Below are positions 54,643 through 63,245 of a DNA stretch of 64,000 bases, one piece after another. Position 1 is the stretch's first letter, and each line of letters starts with the position of its first letter. The DNA is from Bradyrhizobium sp. CCBAU 51627 (lineage in GTDB: Bacteria > Pseudomonadota > Alphaproteobacteria > Rhizobiales > Xanthobacteraceae): contig NZ_LBJG01000024.1 of the NCBI RefSeq assembly GCF_028128765.1, positions 806,001 through 870,000 of the forward strand, written 5' to 3'. The notes beneath the pieces are model-generated. The model did not search any database. It was given only the letters and a program-made list of their open reading frames with translations, and was not told the DNA's origin. A program made the position numbers and the translations under genes.

Positions 54643-55578
54643 CTACTTGCCGAGTTCGGCCGTCAGCTCCGGAACCGCCTGGTAGAGGTCCGCGACCAGC
54701 CCGTAATCGGCGACCTGGAAGATCGGCGCGTCCTTGTCCTTGTTGATCGCGACGATCACCTTGGAGTCCTTCATGCCGGCCAGATGCTGGATCGCGCCGG
54801 AAATGCCGACCGCGACATAGAGCTCGGGGGCCACGACTTTGCCGGTCTGGCCGACCTGCCAGTCGTTCGGTGCATAGCCAGCGTCCACCGCCGCGCGCGA
54901 GGCGCCGACGCCGGCACCCAGCTTGTCGGCCAGCGGCTCGATGTACTTGGCGAAGTTCTCCCGGCTCTGCATGGCGCGACCACCGGAAACGATGATCTTG
55001 GCCGAGGTCAGCTCGGGACGGTCGCTCTTGGCGACTTCCTCACTGAGGAAGGTCGACAGGCCCGGATCGGCCGCGGCCGAGGCGTTCTCGACCGGTGCGC
55101 TGCCGCCCGCGGCCGCAGCCGCGAAGGTGGAGGTGCGGACCGTGATGACCTTCTTGGCGTCCTTCGACTTCACCGTCTGGATGGCGTTGCCGGCGTAGAT
55201 CGGACGCTCGAAGGTATCGGACGCCACCACCTTGATGATCTCCGAGACCTGCATGACGTCGAGCAAAGCCGCGACGCGCGGCATCACGTTCTTGAAGCGC
55301 GAGGTCGCGGGCGCCACGAAGGCGTCGTAGCCGGAGGCCAGCGACACGACCAGAGCGGCGAGCGGCTCGGCGAGGTCGTGGGCGTAAGCATCGCCCTCGG
55401 CCAGCAGCACCTTGGTCACGCCGGTGAGCTTGGAGGCGGCGTCCGCCGCTTGCTTGGCGCTCTGGCCGGCGACCAGCACATGGACGTCGGCGCCGAGCGC
55501 GGCGGCCGCCGTCAGCGCCTTGTTGGTGGCGTCCTTCAGCGACGCGTTGTCGTGTTCAGCAATGAGCAGCGTCGTCAT
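54643..55578 (-). CDS. etfA: Electron transfer flavoprotein alpha subunit
   Basis: 311 residues. The C-terminal FAD domain is conserved: 'IIVSGGRAMQSRENFAKYIE', 'GQTGKVVAPELYVAVGISGA', 'QHLAGMKDSKVIVAINKDKD' and 'APIFQVADYGLVADLYQAVP'. It accepts electrons from acyl-CoA dehydrogenases and passes them to ETF:ubiquinone oxidoreductase. The start overlaps the etfB stop. Composition is very GC-rich (47 of 60 in 55081-55140), as for pntB. Confidence 0.95.
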   Translation of the reverse strand: MTTLLIAEHDNASLKDATNKALTAAAALGADVHVLVAGQSAKQAADAASKLTGVTKVLLAEGDAYAHDLAEPLAALVVSLASGYDAFVAPATSRFKNVMPRVAALLDVMQVSEIIKVVASDTFERPIYAGNAIQTVKSKDAKKVITVRTSTFAAAAAGGSAPVENASAAADPGLSTFLSEEVAKSDRPELTSAKIIVSGGRAMQSRENFAKYIEPLADKLGAGVGASRAAVDAGYAPNDWQVGQTGKVVAPELYVAVGISGAIQHLAGMKDSKVIVAINKDKDAPIFQVADYGLVADLYQAVPELTAELGK

Positions 55579-56327
55579 CAGATCACCCCGGCTTCGTTCT
55601 TGAGCTTCGACACCAGCTCGGCGACGTCCTTGACCTTGACGCCCGCCTTGCGGCCCGGTGGCTCCGATGTCTTGAGAATTTCGAGGCGCGCGGCGACGTC
55701 GACGCCGTAGTCGGCGACGGCCTTCTCCGCGATCGGCTTCTTCTTCGCCTTCATGATGTTCGGCAGCGAGGCGTAGCGCGGCTCGTTGAGACGCAGATCG
55801 GTGGTGACGATCGCCGGTCCCTTGAGCTTCACGGTCTGCAGGCCGCCGTCGACTTCGCGGGTGACCTTAAAGTCAGAACCTTCGACCTCGAGCTTGGAGG
55901 CGAAGGTCGCCTGCGACCAGCCGAGCAGCGCGGCCAGCATCTGGCCGGTCTGGTTCGAGTCGTCGTCGATCGCCTGCTTGCCCAGGATGATCAGGCCCGG
56001 CTGCTCTTCGTCAGCAACCTTCTTCAGGATCTTGGCGACCGCGAGCGGTTCGACATTGCCGTCGGCCTTCACCAGTATGCCGCGATCGGCGCCCATGGCG
56101 AGACCGGTGCGGATCGTTTCCGACGCTTGCGCCGGACCGATGGAGACGACCACGACCTCTGTGGCCTTGCCGCCTTCCTTCAGGCGCAGCGCTTCCTCAA
56201 CCGCGATTTCGTCGAATGGGTTCATCGACATCTTGACGTTGGCGAGTTCAACGCCCGATCCATCGCCCTTGACGCGGACCTTGACGTTGTAGTCGACGAC
56301 CCGCTTTACCGGCACAAGAATTTTCAT
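55578..56327 (-). CDS. etfB: Electron transfer flavoprotein beta subunit
   Basis: 249 residues from ATG 56327, which has AAGGGG upstream. 'MKILVPVKRVVDYNVKVRVK', 'MNPFDEIAVEEALRLKEGGK', 'ETIRTGLAMGADRGILV' and 'GKQAIDDDSNQTGQMLAALL' are the ETF-beta signature regions, and the C-terminal arm has 'LPNIMKAKKKPIAEK'. It forms the heterodimer with EtfA and binds AMP. It is first in an etfB-etfA-fadB order on the minus strand. Confidence 0.95.
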   Translation of the reverse strand: MKILVPVKRVVDYNVKVRVKGDGSGVELANVKMSMNPFDEIAVEEALRLKEGGKATEVVVVSIGPAQASETIRTGLAMGADRGILVKADGNVEPLAVAKILKKVADEEQPGLIILGKQAIDDDSNQTGQMLAALLGWSQATFASKLEVEGSDFKVTREVDGGLQTVKLKGPAIVTTDLRLNEPRYASLPNIMKAKKKPIAEKAVADYGVDVAARLEILKTSEPPGRKAGVKVKDVAELVSKLKNEAGVI

Positions 56328-56360
56328 CGACTTTACTACCCCTTGTGAGAAGTGTTCGGT

Positions 56361-56379
56361 AAGTTCTAAAATTGAACTT
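56361..56379. promoter_or_regulatory. Inverted repeat in the etfB promoter region
   Basis: AAGTTC, seven bases, GAACTT (perfect 6-bp arms), about 35-50 bases upstream of the etfB ATG. TTGACA lies next to it on the minus strand (56384-56379) as a possible -35 box. It could be an operator for a fatty-acid or acyl-CoA regulator. The rest of the spacer 56328-56671 shows no gene. Confidence 0.4.
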
Positions 56380-56671
56380 GTCAAGTCAAGCACGACTGTG
56401 GAACGCACTCCGCGGAGGATCGGCCAGGTATCTTGATTTCGGGCCGGGCCGGCTCGAACTTGTCTTCATCGCGAACGGACCCGTCCCGATCCGTCACTCG
56501 TCGGCGCCTATTCATTATTGAAGAGGTGGTGGTTCAAATTCGCAGCTGCGCTTAGCCGCCGGAGAGCATCAATTATCGTGAGAACCCGCGCACCTATATC
56601 CTGGAAGTCTTCATTCCGAGGCAAAGGCACGGTCGCTCTTTGCTCGATGACGGAGGTGAGATCAGAAAATC

Positions 56672-57901
56672 TTGCGGCGAGATCGAAAGAAAGAGGCAAG
56701 TCGTTACATTGCCACGTCGCCAATCGCGGCACACATGTCGCTCGATCTGACGCGAATGGTCGACGCATTGGCGATCGGACTTGCTATCGAGATCGATCCG
56801 ACGGTCGTTGAAAACATCCGAGCTGCAGCGGGCCGACACGAGCAGCCTCTTATCATGAAGCTTCCGAACGCTACGGCCGGCATCGAGATCCAACCATCCG
56901 GAAGATTACGTCCGGTCCGCATGTACGATGCTGCGAATGGCGAGGACATGGACGCCCTGCTACCTGCGGACCTCATGCGCCAAGTGCAGCTCCTGACGGT
57001 GAAGAGCCGAGATCACGCCGCAGAACTACTCGCGCCAATGATAACTCCGGGCGCATACCCCTCGAGATCCGAATTTCAGTCCGTCTTCCGATGGTCCGCT
57101 CTTGTCGAAGGGCTTTCATACGCGCTCGGTGCCGGCTTGCTCGCGAGCCTGGACCAACTGCGGGAACCAGCAAGAGTGGAGGCTTACGATGACCTCTATT
57201 CAAGCAAAGTCGTGCAACGGTACTACGAGATAAGTCATATCATGGCACATCTCACGCTCATGAGCAGCGACGCCACTGCCATGCCCGAGATGGCCGCGCC
57301 CGGGGCTTGCCAAGAAGAATGGACCCCGAGCCTCGGATTCACGCGAGAGCGCACGGTTTGGCTGGCGGCGGCCGGGGCAAAATCAGCGGCCGCGTTCGGG
57401 CCCGCCATGATCGAGTCCTATGTGCGCGCGCTCGGCGCGTCCAGACATGCGATAAGGATATTCGATGCGCTGTTCGGCTTGGCTGCCATCGCTCTCAGAC
57501 ATGAGGATGTTCGAGAAAGGGTACTGAGAGCCGTCATATCCCACGCTGAGATATCTGCCCGTCAACTTGTCGACGATGTGGCAGCGGCAGCTCTCGCCTA
57601 TCGATCAGCAATCGATATCCTTAAGTGTCCCCCGCGTGATCGCCAGGTCACGGCGGCGCTCGCTCGAGTAGGTTGGAAAGGTGACAACGAGGGAGATGGA
57701 CTCGCTTCGCCGGAAGCGTTCCGCCTCGATCCGATGGAAGTCGGCCCGGACGGAAAAATGCTCGGTTTCAGCGTGCTGCCTTCGATGCTGAGCGCTTCGC
57801 CTGGCCAGCATTATCCCCGATCGAAGTCGCGCGTATTTCGCCTCAAGCTCAGCGAAAAAGAGCTGTCCCGAATAATGAGACGAGCCTGGCCTTCATCATA
57901 A
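56672..57901 (+). CDS. Protein of unknown function (409 aa)
   Basis: I do not recognise a family. The frame opens at TTG 56672, about 15 bases after GGAGGTGA; ATG 56735 ('MSLDLTRMVDALAIGLAIEI') is another possible start. The product is mostly helical in appearance, with Ala-rich stretches ('WLAAAGAKSAAAFGPAMIES', 'VDDVAAAALAYRSA') and no clear signal peptide, membrane span, Cys motif or nucleotide-binding loop. The C-terminus is basic. It sits alone between etfB and an exported hydrolase. The codon pattern is coherent over the full length, which supports a real gene. Confidence 0.55.
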   Translation: MRRDRKKEASRYIATSPIAAHMSLDLTRMVDALAIGLAIEIDPTVVENIRAAAGRHEQPLIMKLPNATAGIEIQPSGRLRPVRMYDAANGEDMDALLPADLMRQVQLLTVKSRDHAAELLAPMITPGAYPSRSEFQSVFRWSALVEGLSYALGAGLLASLDQLREPARVEAYDDLYSSKVVQRYYEISHIMAHLTLMSSDATAMPEMAAPGACQEEWTPSLGFTRERTVWLAAAGAKSAAAFGPAMIESYVRALGASRHAIRIFDALFGLAAIALRHEDVRERVLRAVISHAEISARQLVDDVAAAALAYRSAIDILKCPPRDRQVTAALARVGWKGDNEGDGLASPEAFRLDPMEVGPDGKMLGFSVLPSMLSASPGQHYPRSKSRVFRLKLSEKELSRIMRRAWPSS

Positions 57902-57952
57902 ACCGCGCGTCAACGGAAGCTTTTGGTTTAGGGATCTTGCGAGAGTCTCACC

Positions 57953-57985
57953 AAAAAAGAACCGGCTGCTTTTTTAGCAGCCGGT
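57953..57985 (-). terminator. Rho-independent terminator (minus strand)
   Basis: Read on the minus strand: ACCGGCTGC, loop TAAAAAA, GCAGCCGGT, then TCTTTTTTGG. A perfect 9-bp stem with a T-run. It ends transcripts coming from the right: either the alpha/beta hydrolase gene (end 58170) or a separate small RNA. Confidence 0.75.
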
Positions 57986-58060
57986 CTAGTAGTCCGTGTC
58001 CATAGCCTCGCCAACCTGGACCGGACCGGGAGGTTGCACGATAGAACATCTTTAGCAGCT
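57953..58060 (-). ncRNA. Candidate small RNA with CCUCCC-containing hairpin
   Basis: Between the hydrolase stop (58170) and the terminator at 57953-57985 there are about 185 bases with no gene. On the minus strand a hairpin CAACCT, 13 bases, AGGTTG (58036-58012) exposes CCTCCC/CCGGTCC, which could pair with Shine-Dalgarno sequences, and the terminator closes the element. A small regulatory RNA would look like this, but it may simply be a structured 3' untranslated region. No promoter could be defined. Confidence 0.3.
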
Positions 58061-58169
58061 GGCAGTCAATTCGAAAAAAGAACTTGATGAAAGTCTCCTT
58101 TGCGACATGCTTTTCTGATGGGCGGAATCGCCCGGCACTGCCGATGCGCGGTCATCTGCGCACTGACGG

Positions 58170-59315
58170 TCAATCCGTCGTTGGTTTATCTCCGAGCCAG
58201 TGCATGAACTCGGCGACATGCTGGGCCCAGAAACTGGGCCGTGTCATGGTTAAATGGCCCGGCGATGATGTTGTGCCCTCTTGAACCAGGTAACGCCCTT
58301 GTTCGAGCTTTGGCACCGACTTTTCGAGAACGCGCAACTCGGAGGGATTGAACTCGTCGTCGGAAAAGTTGAGGGCGAAGAGCTTCGTCTTGATCTTCGA
58401 TAGTTCTGGCTCAGGATCGTAGCTGAATGATGATCCGAGCGAATAGAGCATGTCGTTCGCGTCGACATGCTCGGCGGCAACTTGGTTGGTTCTAAAAAAC
58501 TTATCCACCGCTTGCCCCGTCGGGACTTCATGCTGAAGAGCGGAGGCGCTGTCGATCATTAGGCGCAGAACGTTGTAGCCCAAGATCCATCCGCGCGGAG
58601 TGGCCGTATAGTTTCCGTTGTTCCATTCGGGGTCGGAACGTATTGCGTCAATTACCATGCGCCTCCAGAGCAAGTTTCGGCCCGAAACGGCAATCGGCAG
58701 CGAAACTACAGGCATCACGCCGTCCATCATATCGGGATAGGCCTCGGCCCATTGCCAGGCGTTCATGCCTCCCATCGATATGCCCAGAATTGCGTGAAGG
58801 TGTTTTATGCCGAGAGTCTCGGTTACGATCTTGTGCTGGAGATCGACGATGTCTCCATAATCGTACTTGGGGAATTTCGTTTTCAATCCGTCGCTCGGTT
58901 TGCTCGACTGGCCGTGACCGAAGCTGTCCGGAAACACGAGGTAGTATCGGCTCGCGTCGAGCGGACGTCCGTCGGCGAACAGTGCGTCGTGAAAAGTCGG
59001 GCTCAGCAGCACGCGGCTATCCGCGCCTGTCCAATGCAGAACAAGGACGGCATTATCGATTTCACCCTTGGCATTGAGGTGCGGTGTGCCGAGCGTCGAA
59101 TAGTGGAGTTTGAGGCGAGCCAACGTCTCGCCGCCGCGGAATTTATAGTCGTCGAGCCACACATCAGCCGACACCGCGGCCGAATTTGTCGCATCGCCGG
59201 CGCGCGCCGCGAGCTGGGAGTCCGATTGCGCGGACCCCGAACCTAAGAACATTGTGCTGGACAATAGAAGTCCGAGCAGCAGGCTGGCTGCTGCGCGAAC
59301 AGTTTGGGGCTTCAT
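58170..59315 (-). CDS. Exported alpha/beta hydrolase, homoserine acetyltransferase-like
   Basis: 381 residues from ATG 59315 (AGAGGAAG upstream). A Sec signal 'AAASLLLGLLLSSTMFLGSG' with cleavage near SAQ-SD marks it as periplasmic. The MetX-like alpha/beta fold follows: 'LHYSTLGTPHLNAKGEIDNA', 'LGISMGGMNAWQWAEAYPDM' (nucleophile Ser), 'FSDDEFNP' (Asp) and 'SPGHLTMTRP' (His). Real MetX proteins are cytoplasmic, so this is probably an esterase or lactonase rather than a methionine enzyme. It is the third exported hydrolase or lyase of an unusual type in the window. Confidence 0.85.
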   Translation of the reverse strand: MKPQTVRAAASLLLGLLLSSTMFLGSGSAQSDSQLAARAGDATNSAAVSADVWLDDYKFRGGETLARLKLHYSTLGTPHLNAKGEIDNAVLVLHWTGADSRVLLSPTFHDALFADGRPLDASRYYLVFPDSFGHGQSSKPSDGLKTKFPKYDYGDIVDLQHKIVTETLGIKHLHAILGISMGGMNAWQWAEAYPDMMDGVMPVVSLPIAVSGRNLLWRRMVIDAIRSDPEWNNGNYTATPRGWILGYNVLRLMIDSASALQHEVPTGQAVDKFFRTNQVAAEHVDANDMLYSLGSSFSYDPEPELSKIKTKLFALNFSDDEFNPSELRVLEKSVPKLEQGRYLVQEGTTSSPGHLTMTRPSFWAQHVAEFMHWLGDKPTTD

Positions 59316-59424
59316 GACATTCTTCCTCTTTTGTTGGTGTTCAGAGCGGTCAGCCGGGAACGTTGCCCCTCGCGTGGCGGACGGCAAAGCCCGACAAGCG
59401 AATGGGGCGGCCAGATGGATTCAC

Positions 59425-60753
59425 TCAACTGGGAAAGCAGGCGCCGAACGCCTTGAGCAGTTTCAGCGGGCCCTTTAGCCGTATCTTCCGTTGAGCGAGT
59501 GCCAACACGACGGACAGCCGCCCGGTGAGCGTCTGTAACCATGCCGTTGAGTCGGCTTGGATTCGCAGGTCGGCAGTCCCAATCAGGCCGTTAGTGACAG
59601 TGAGCTTCTGATTCTTTATGACCACTGTGGCTTCTGCAGGCTGTTCGCCCGTGAACACGAAGTGATAGGTGGCGTTCAAACCTTTGGACTTGCCCCGCTG
59701 GAAGCTGAGACCCATCCCAAAAAGAAACGCGCCGATACTCGTGGCTCGGGCGCTCGTTCGCACGAACCGGAGAGTCTTGTGCGGGAACATTTTCGCGGCA
59801 TGGCCGGCTGCGTCTGAGTCACGGACGACGTAGAGGGGCTCGACTTTCTCCTGTAGCGGTTTGAGAATGGTTTCCACGTGGGCCTTCCGATCTGCCAGGT
59901 AGTCCGCCATGACGTGCTCGCCCGCGGGGCAGACTGCAACGCAATAGGCGGCGTTGTAGTTGGGGCCGTACGAGAGACTCTGCCAACGCTTCACGGTCTC
60001 CGCCAGCGGTTGACGATTCTGGTAGTCTTTGGCCGATTTCGCGTCGGCGATGTCCTCGATCCAGTGGGCGAATCCGCCCATGAATTGCTGATAGTTGTGG
60101 TTTAGACAGGACGAGAAATCGAAGTATCCATCCGGTTTGATCGCGCCGACCGGACAGGCCACGACGCATAGCTTGCACTCGAAGCACGGATTGTAGTCGA
60201 GCGTCACCGCAGGAGCTTCGATCTCTAGGTCGACTAGGACCGTGCCCAACAGGATGAAGCTACCGAACTTTGGATGAATGACGCTACGATGGATCCCACG
60301 CTTGCCCATTCCGGCCGCCTCGGCGACCAGCTTGTGCGAGACGACCCAGGCCCGTTCAGGATAGCGATCGAACTCCATCGGAAAGGCCATCGGCGGGTTC
60401 AACGCCGAGATGCCCATATCCTCCAGCCGACGAACCAATTCACGGGCGATGTCGTCCACGTCGTGGCTGACTTGGTGGAATTCGTTGTTGGCCGCCGAAC
60501 GTGTAGGCGAGCGAATCGGGGCTCGATGTGTTCGGCCCACGATGCTTACCGCCAGCTTAGCTCCCGCAAAAGCGCGGCGAGCATGGACCGCTTCGTCCTG
60601 CAGGCGGGGATCGTCAAGGCTGACGACGCCGCAATCGTCGGCGCCGCACTCCATCACCAGCGCCTTGAGGGCATCGAGGCTCAACTTGGCCGGCGGCGCC
60701 GGCGGATTGAGCCGAATGCGTTCGGCAATCGGATGGTCATTCAGTCCCGCCAT
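59425..60753 (-). CDS. QueG/reductive-dehalogenase-like iron-sulfur protein fused to an SCP2 domain
   Basis: 442 residues. The N-terminal part resembles the corrinoid-dependent QueG/RdhA fold ('HKLVAEAAGMGKRGIHRSVI', 'HPKFGSFILLGTVLVDLEIE'). Next is a ferredoxin-like segment with 'PCFECKLCVVACPVGAI' (CxxCxxCxxxCP) and a degenerate second site 'NAAYCVAVCPAGEHV'. The last ~95 residues are an SCP2 sterol-carrier-like domain ('YHFVFTGEQPAEATVVIKNQ', 'LRIQADSTAWLQTLTGRLSV'). So a redox enzyme carries its own lipid-binding module. There is no Tat signal, so it is cytoplasmic. A [2Fe-2S] ferredoxin gene lies 48 bases upstream in the same operon. Confidence 0.82.
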   Translation of the reverse strand: MAGLNDHPIAERIRLNPPAPPAKLSLDALKALVMECGADDCGVVSLDDPRLQDEAVHARRAFAGAKLAVSIVGRTHRAPIRSPTRSAANNEFHQVSHDVDDIARELVRRLEDMGISALNPPMAFPMEFDRYPERAWVVSHKLVAEAAGMGKRGIHRSVIHPKFGSFILLGTVLVDLEIEAPAVTLDYNPCFECKLCVVACPVGAIKPDGYFDFSSCLNHNYQQFMGGFAHWIEDIADAKSAKDYQNRQPLAETVKRWQSLSYGPNYNAAYCVAVCPAGEHVMADYLADRKAHVETILKPLQEKVEPLYVVRDSDAAGHAAKMFPHKTLRFVRTSARATSIGAFLFGMGLSFQRGKSKGLNATYHFVFTGEQPAEATVVIKNQKLTVTNGLIGTADLRIQADSTAWLQTLTGRLSVVLALAQRKIRLKGPLKLLKAFGACFPS

Positions 60754-60801
60754 ATTGGCCTCCTGTTGTTTGGGTGCGTACCGCCGGCCCGCGCGCCGGC
60801 A

Positions 60802-61119
60802 TTACTGGCTTTCCGGTAGACTGACGCGAAGGCCGTCGAGTGCGACCGTGACCTTGATCTGGCAGGATAGACGGCTGTTGGAGGCCGTATTGCTCGCGCA
60901 CTCCAACATCTGCTTTTCGATAGGCGACTTGGGAGGCAATACGCCGAGCCAACCGGCGTCCACGTAGACGTGGCAGGTGGCGCAAGCGCAGGCTCCGCCG
61001 CAATCGGCATCAATGCCCGGAACTCCGTTTTTCACGGCTCCTTCCATGACGCTGAGGCCGGACGAAATATCGAGCGTGTGCTGCTTTCCGTCATGTTCGA
61101 CGTAGGTGATTTGTGGCAT
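60802..61119 (-). CDS. [2Fe-2S] ferredoxin, adrenodoxin/putidaredoxin type
   Basis: 105 residues from ATG 61119 with GAGGAA upstream. Cluster ligands C40, C46, C49 ('DADCGGACACATCHVYVD', C-x5-C-x2-C) and C86 ('SRLSCQIKV'). Such ferredoxins feed P450s, Rieske oxygenases or, here, perhaps the iron-sulfur/SCP2 protein directly downstream. A ferredoxin reductase gene begins at 63439. No P450 is in the window. Confidence 0.93.
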   Translation of the reverse strand: MPQITYVEHDGKQHTLDISSGLSVMEGAVKNGVPGIDADCGGACACATCHVYVDAGWLGVLPPKSPIEKQMLECASNTASNSRLSCQIKVTVALDGLRVSLPESQ

Positions 61120-61205
61120 TAAACCGTTCCTCTCAGAAAAAAGCATGGGAACGCGGAGGGCCGCGCGTCTTCGAGCCTCGCCTCCGCTCCTGCGGTGGTC
61201 GGGCC

Positions 61206-62228
61206 TCAGGCACGCCGTCGCTTGAAGTCCTTCAGGTCGCGATGCTGAAGTTGGTTCGGCGCATCCTGCTCGAAGCGCCAGGCCTCTGTCTCGATGACGG
61301 CCCGCAATGAAGTCGCGGGCCGCTTGAGCAAACGCTCTACGTCTTCGGTGACCTCGGTGATGTACTTGTCTCCGCCATTCTGAAGGGCGAGGTTCTCAAG
61401 GTGTAGTGCGATATGCTCGGGAAGACCGGGCGCCAGCGTCCGCAGTCGGCTGCGAAAATCTTCGATCGTTGAGGGCACATACGTAATCTTGCGGCCGAGA
61501 GCTGCCGAGAAATCCTCGGCGAACTCGTACCAGTTCCTCCGGGTGGGACCGGTGAGCCTGTAGGACTTGTTCTTGTGGTCCTTGGGGTCGGCTAGGACGG
61601 CGACACAGACCTCGGCGACGTCGACGGTCGCGACCGGAGCAGTCTTGGCGTCGCCGAACGGCAACCGGATCGTACCATCTTCCTTGATGGTCACCGCCGG
61701 CATCCATAGCGTGATCGGGTTCTCGACGAACATCGCAGCCTGAATGTGGCAGACGGGAAGGCCGGACCAATCAAGGGCACGCTCCGCCGCCCAGTGCACG
61801 AACTGCTGCGGCGACCATTGGACGTCAGCTCCTAGGATATTGATCCGTTTGGCATCGGGTAAGGACATGTTGTCCAGCGTCATGTAGCTTTGCTCGACGT
61901 CCGACATATTCACGAAGATCTCACAGCGTCCTTCGCGCTTCGCCGCGGCCGCTACGAGAATAGTCGCGTCTGCGTAGTAGGGATTTAGGCTCATGCTGAA
62001 GTAGATGCGCCTTGCCCCTTGGACAGCTCGGGTCACGTCGCGTGGATTCAAAAGATCGCCGACGAATACGTCAGCGCCCATTTCCCGCAGGTCCTGGGCG
62101 CGTTGGTCGTCAGTACGAACGAACGCGCGGACCGGCAAATTTCGCTCACGAAGGCCGCGCACGATGCTTCGCCCGATAGAGCCGGTGTGACCGGCGGCGC
62201 TCGTTACGAGGATCGGTTCGTCGCTCAT
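61206..62228 (-). CDS. NmrA-like NAD(P)-binding protein
   Basis: 340 residues from ATG 62228. 'ILVTSAAGHTGSIGRSIVRG' is an atypical-SDR cofactor motif; 'VRAFVRTDDQRAQDLREMGA' and 'DVFVGDLLNPRDVTRAVQGA' are the NmrA/HSCARG pattern. 'ATVDVAEVCVAVLADPKDHK' follows in the second half. Members act as redox sensors or as quinone/ether reductases. It reads in the same direction as the ferredoxin gene 86 bases downstream, so it may head that operon. Confidence 0.87.
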   Translation of the reverse strand: MSDEPILVTSAAGHTGSIGRSIVRGLRERNLPVRAFVRTDDQRAQDLREMGADVFVGDLLNPRDVTRAVQGARRIYFSMSLNPYYADATILVAAAAKREGRCEIFVNMSDVEQSYMTLDNMSLPDAKRINILGADVQWSPQQFVHWAAERALDWSGLPVCHIQAAMFVENPITLWMPAVTIKEDGTIRLPFGDAKTAPVATVDVAEVCVAVLADPKDHKNKSYRLTGPTRRNWYEFAEDFSAALGRKITYVPSTIEDFRSRLRTLAPGLPEHIALHLENLALQNGGDKYITEVTEDVERLLKRPATSLRAVIETEAWRFEQDAPNQLQHRDLKDFKRRRA

Positions 62229-62727
62229 AGGTTCAGTCTTTCCCCTTTGACGGTGAAAATTCTTGCGGTGGCTGGGTGCCCTTCGGTGCCCATGCATTGC
62301 GTTCGATGGGTCGTCGGATAGGGTTGTCGGCCGTGGGGCTATCGCCACGTTCGCGCGGCGGGCTCGAAAGCCGAGAGCGAGGGCGCGCAGGCCGGATCGA
62401 GGTGAAAAGTGAGCGATCGCGGAACAGGTCGCCGACGAGATCCACTCCGGTATTGCCGGCGTAGTTCATCGCCCGCGCAGCGGCGTGCCGCTTAAACGAA
62501 CTCGCATTCTCAGCCTTTTCAGACGCCATTTTATCCAGACCTGGCCCTCTGTGTGCGACGACACCTGACGCCGAACCTCGATCGCGCCGGCGTCGCCCTT
62601 CGAAATAGGGGCATATGAGACTATCATCCGACATGCTGCCGAGCAACGCTGTTTTAGCGACGGTTCACTTTGCACGATTTGGTGCTAAAGCTCGTAAGGA
62701 AGCCTGGACAATTCAAGGGATATATTC
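62229..62727. other. Divergent spacer, no supportable gene
   Basis: 499 bases between the NmrA-type gene and the MarR gene. A 137-codon open frame on the minus strand (62233-62646) is rich in Arg, Ser and Pro and has no family likeness. Promoters for both flanking genes are expected here, but no clear operator stood out. Confidence 0.4.
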
Positions 62728-63234
62728 GTGGTACGTCGAACCATCGATATCAGGGATTTCCCCGAAAACTGCACCTGCAGTCAGTTGAGGAGGGCTGCGC
62801 GACGCGTGTCTCGCTATTACGACCTTTGCCTTGCTGCTACGGGGCTAAAATCCACTCAATATACGCTGCTTGGATTCCTCGGTTCGGAAGGCCCGATGAC
62901 GATGGCAAGTCTAGCGAACGCTATGACGATGGACCGAGCGACCATTGGGCACAATCTACGGCCCTTGGAACGCGACGGGCTGGTCAGGATCAGGATCAGC
63001 GAGGAAGATCGCCGGGTACGCCAGGTTACGATCACCGATCGCGGCGAGTCGGCTCTGCTGGCTGCCTACCCGGCCTGGCAGCGTGCACGGTCGGGGTTCG
63101 AGTCGGCATTCGGCGCACGCGAGGCGAGGCACCTGAGAGATCTCATGACCCGCGTTATTGAGGCGCCGCTGCCGAGAGTGGATTTCGAACCGACTCAATC
63201 TTCTTCGGGCCAAGGCCGCCGAAAACAGAAGTAG
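62728..63234 (+). CDS. MarR-family transcriptional regulator
   Basis: 168 residues from GTG 62728 (AAGGGA eight bases upstream). 'CTCSQLRRAARRVSRYYDLC' and 'LAATGLKSTQYTLLGFLGSE' lead into the winged helix 'MTMASLANAMTMDRATIGHN', 'LRPLERDGLVRIRISEEDRR', 'VRQVTITDRGESAL'. The N-terminal 'ENCTCSQL' with Cys residues near the dimer interface may allow redox sensing. It is divergent from the NmrA-ferredoxin-iron-sulfur operon, its likely target, and is followed by the ferredoxin reductase gene. Confidence 0.88.
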   Translation: MVRRTIDIRDFPENCTCSQLRRAARRVSRYYDLCLAATGLKSTQYTLLGFLGSEGPMTMASLANAMTMDRATIGHNLRPLERDGLVRIRISEEDRRVRQVTITDRGESALLAAYPAWQRARSGFESAFGAREARHLRDLMTRVIEAPLPRVDFEPTQSSSGQGRRKQK

Positions 63235-63245
63235 GGTCCATCCGG

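Noticed and set aside
54202..55710. 502-codon open frame antisense to etfA and the start of fadB
   Set aside because: Arg/Asp/Gly-rich shadow of etfA.
58170..59315. Homoserine O-acetyltransferase (metX)
   Set aside because: A Sec signal peptide puts it in the periplasm, away from methionine synthesis; only the fold is shared.
59425..60753. Calling it a true reductive dehalogenase
   Set aside because: No Tat signal, degenerate second cluster, fused SCP2 and no RdhB anchor gene.
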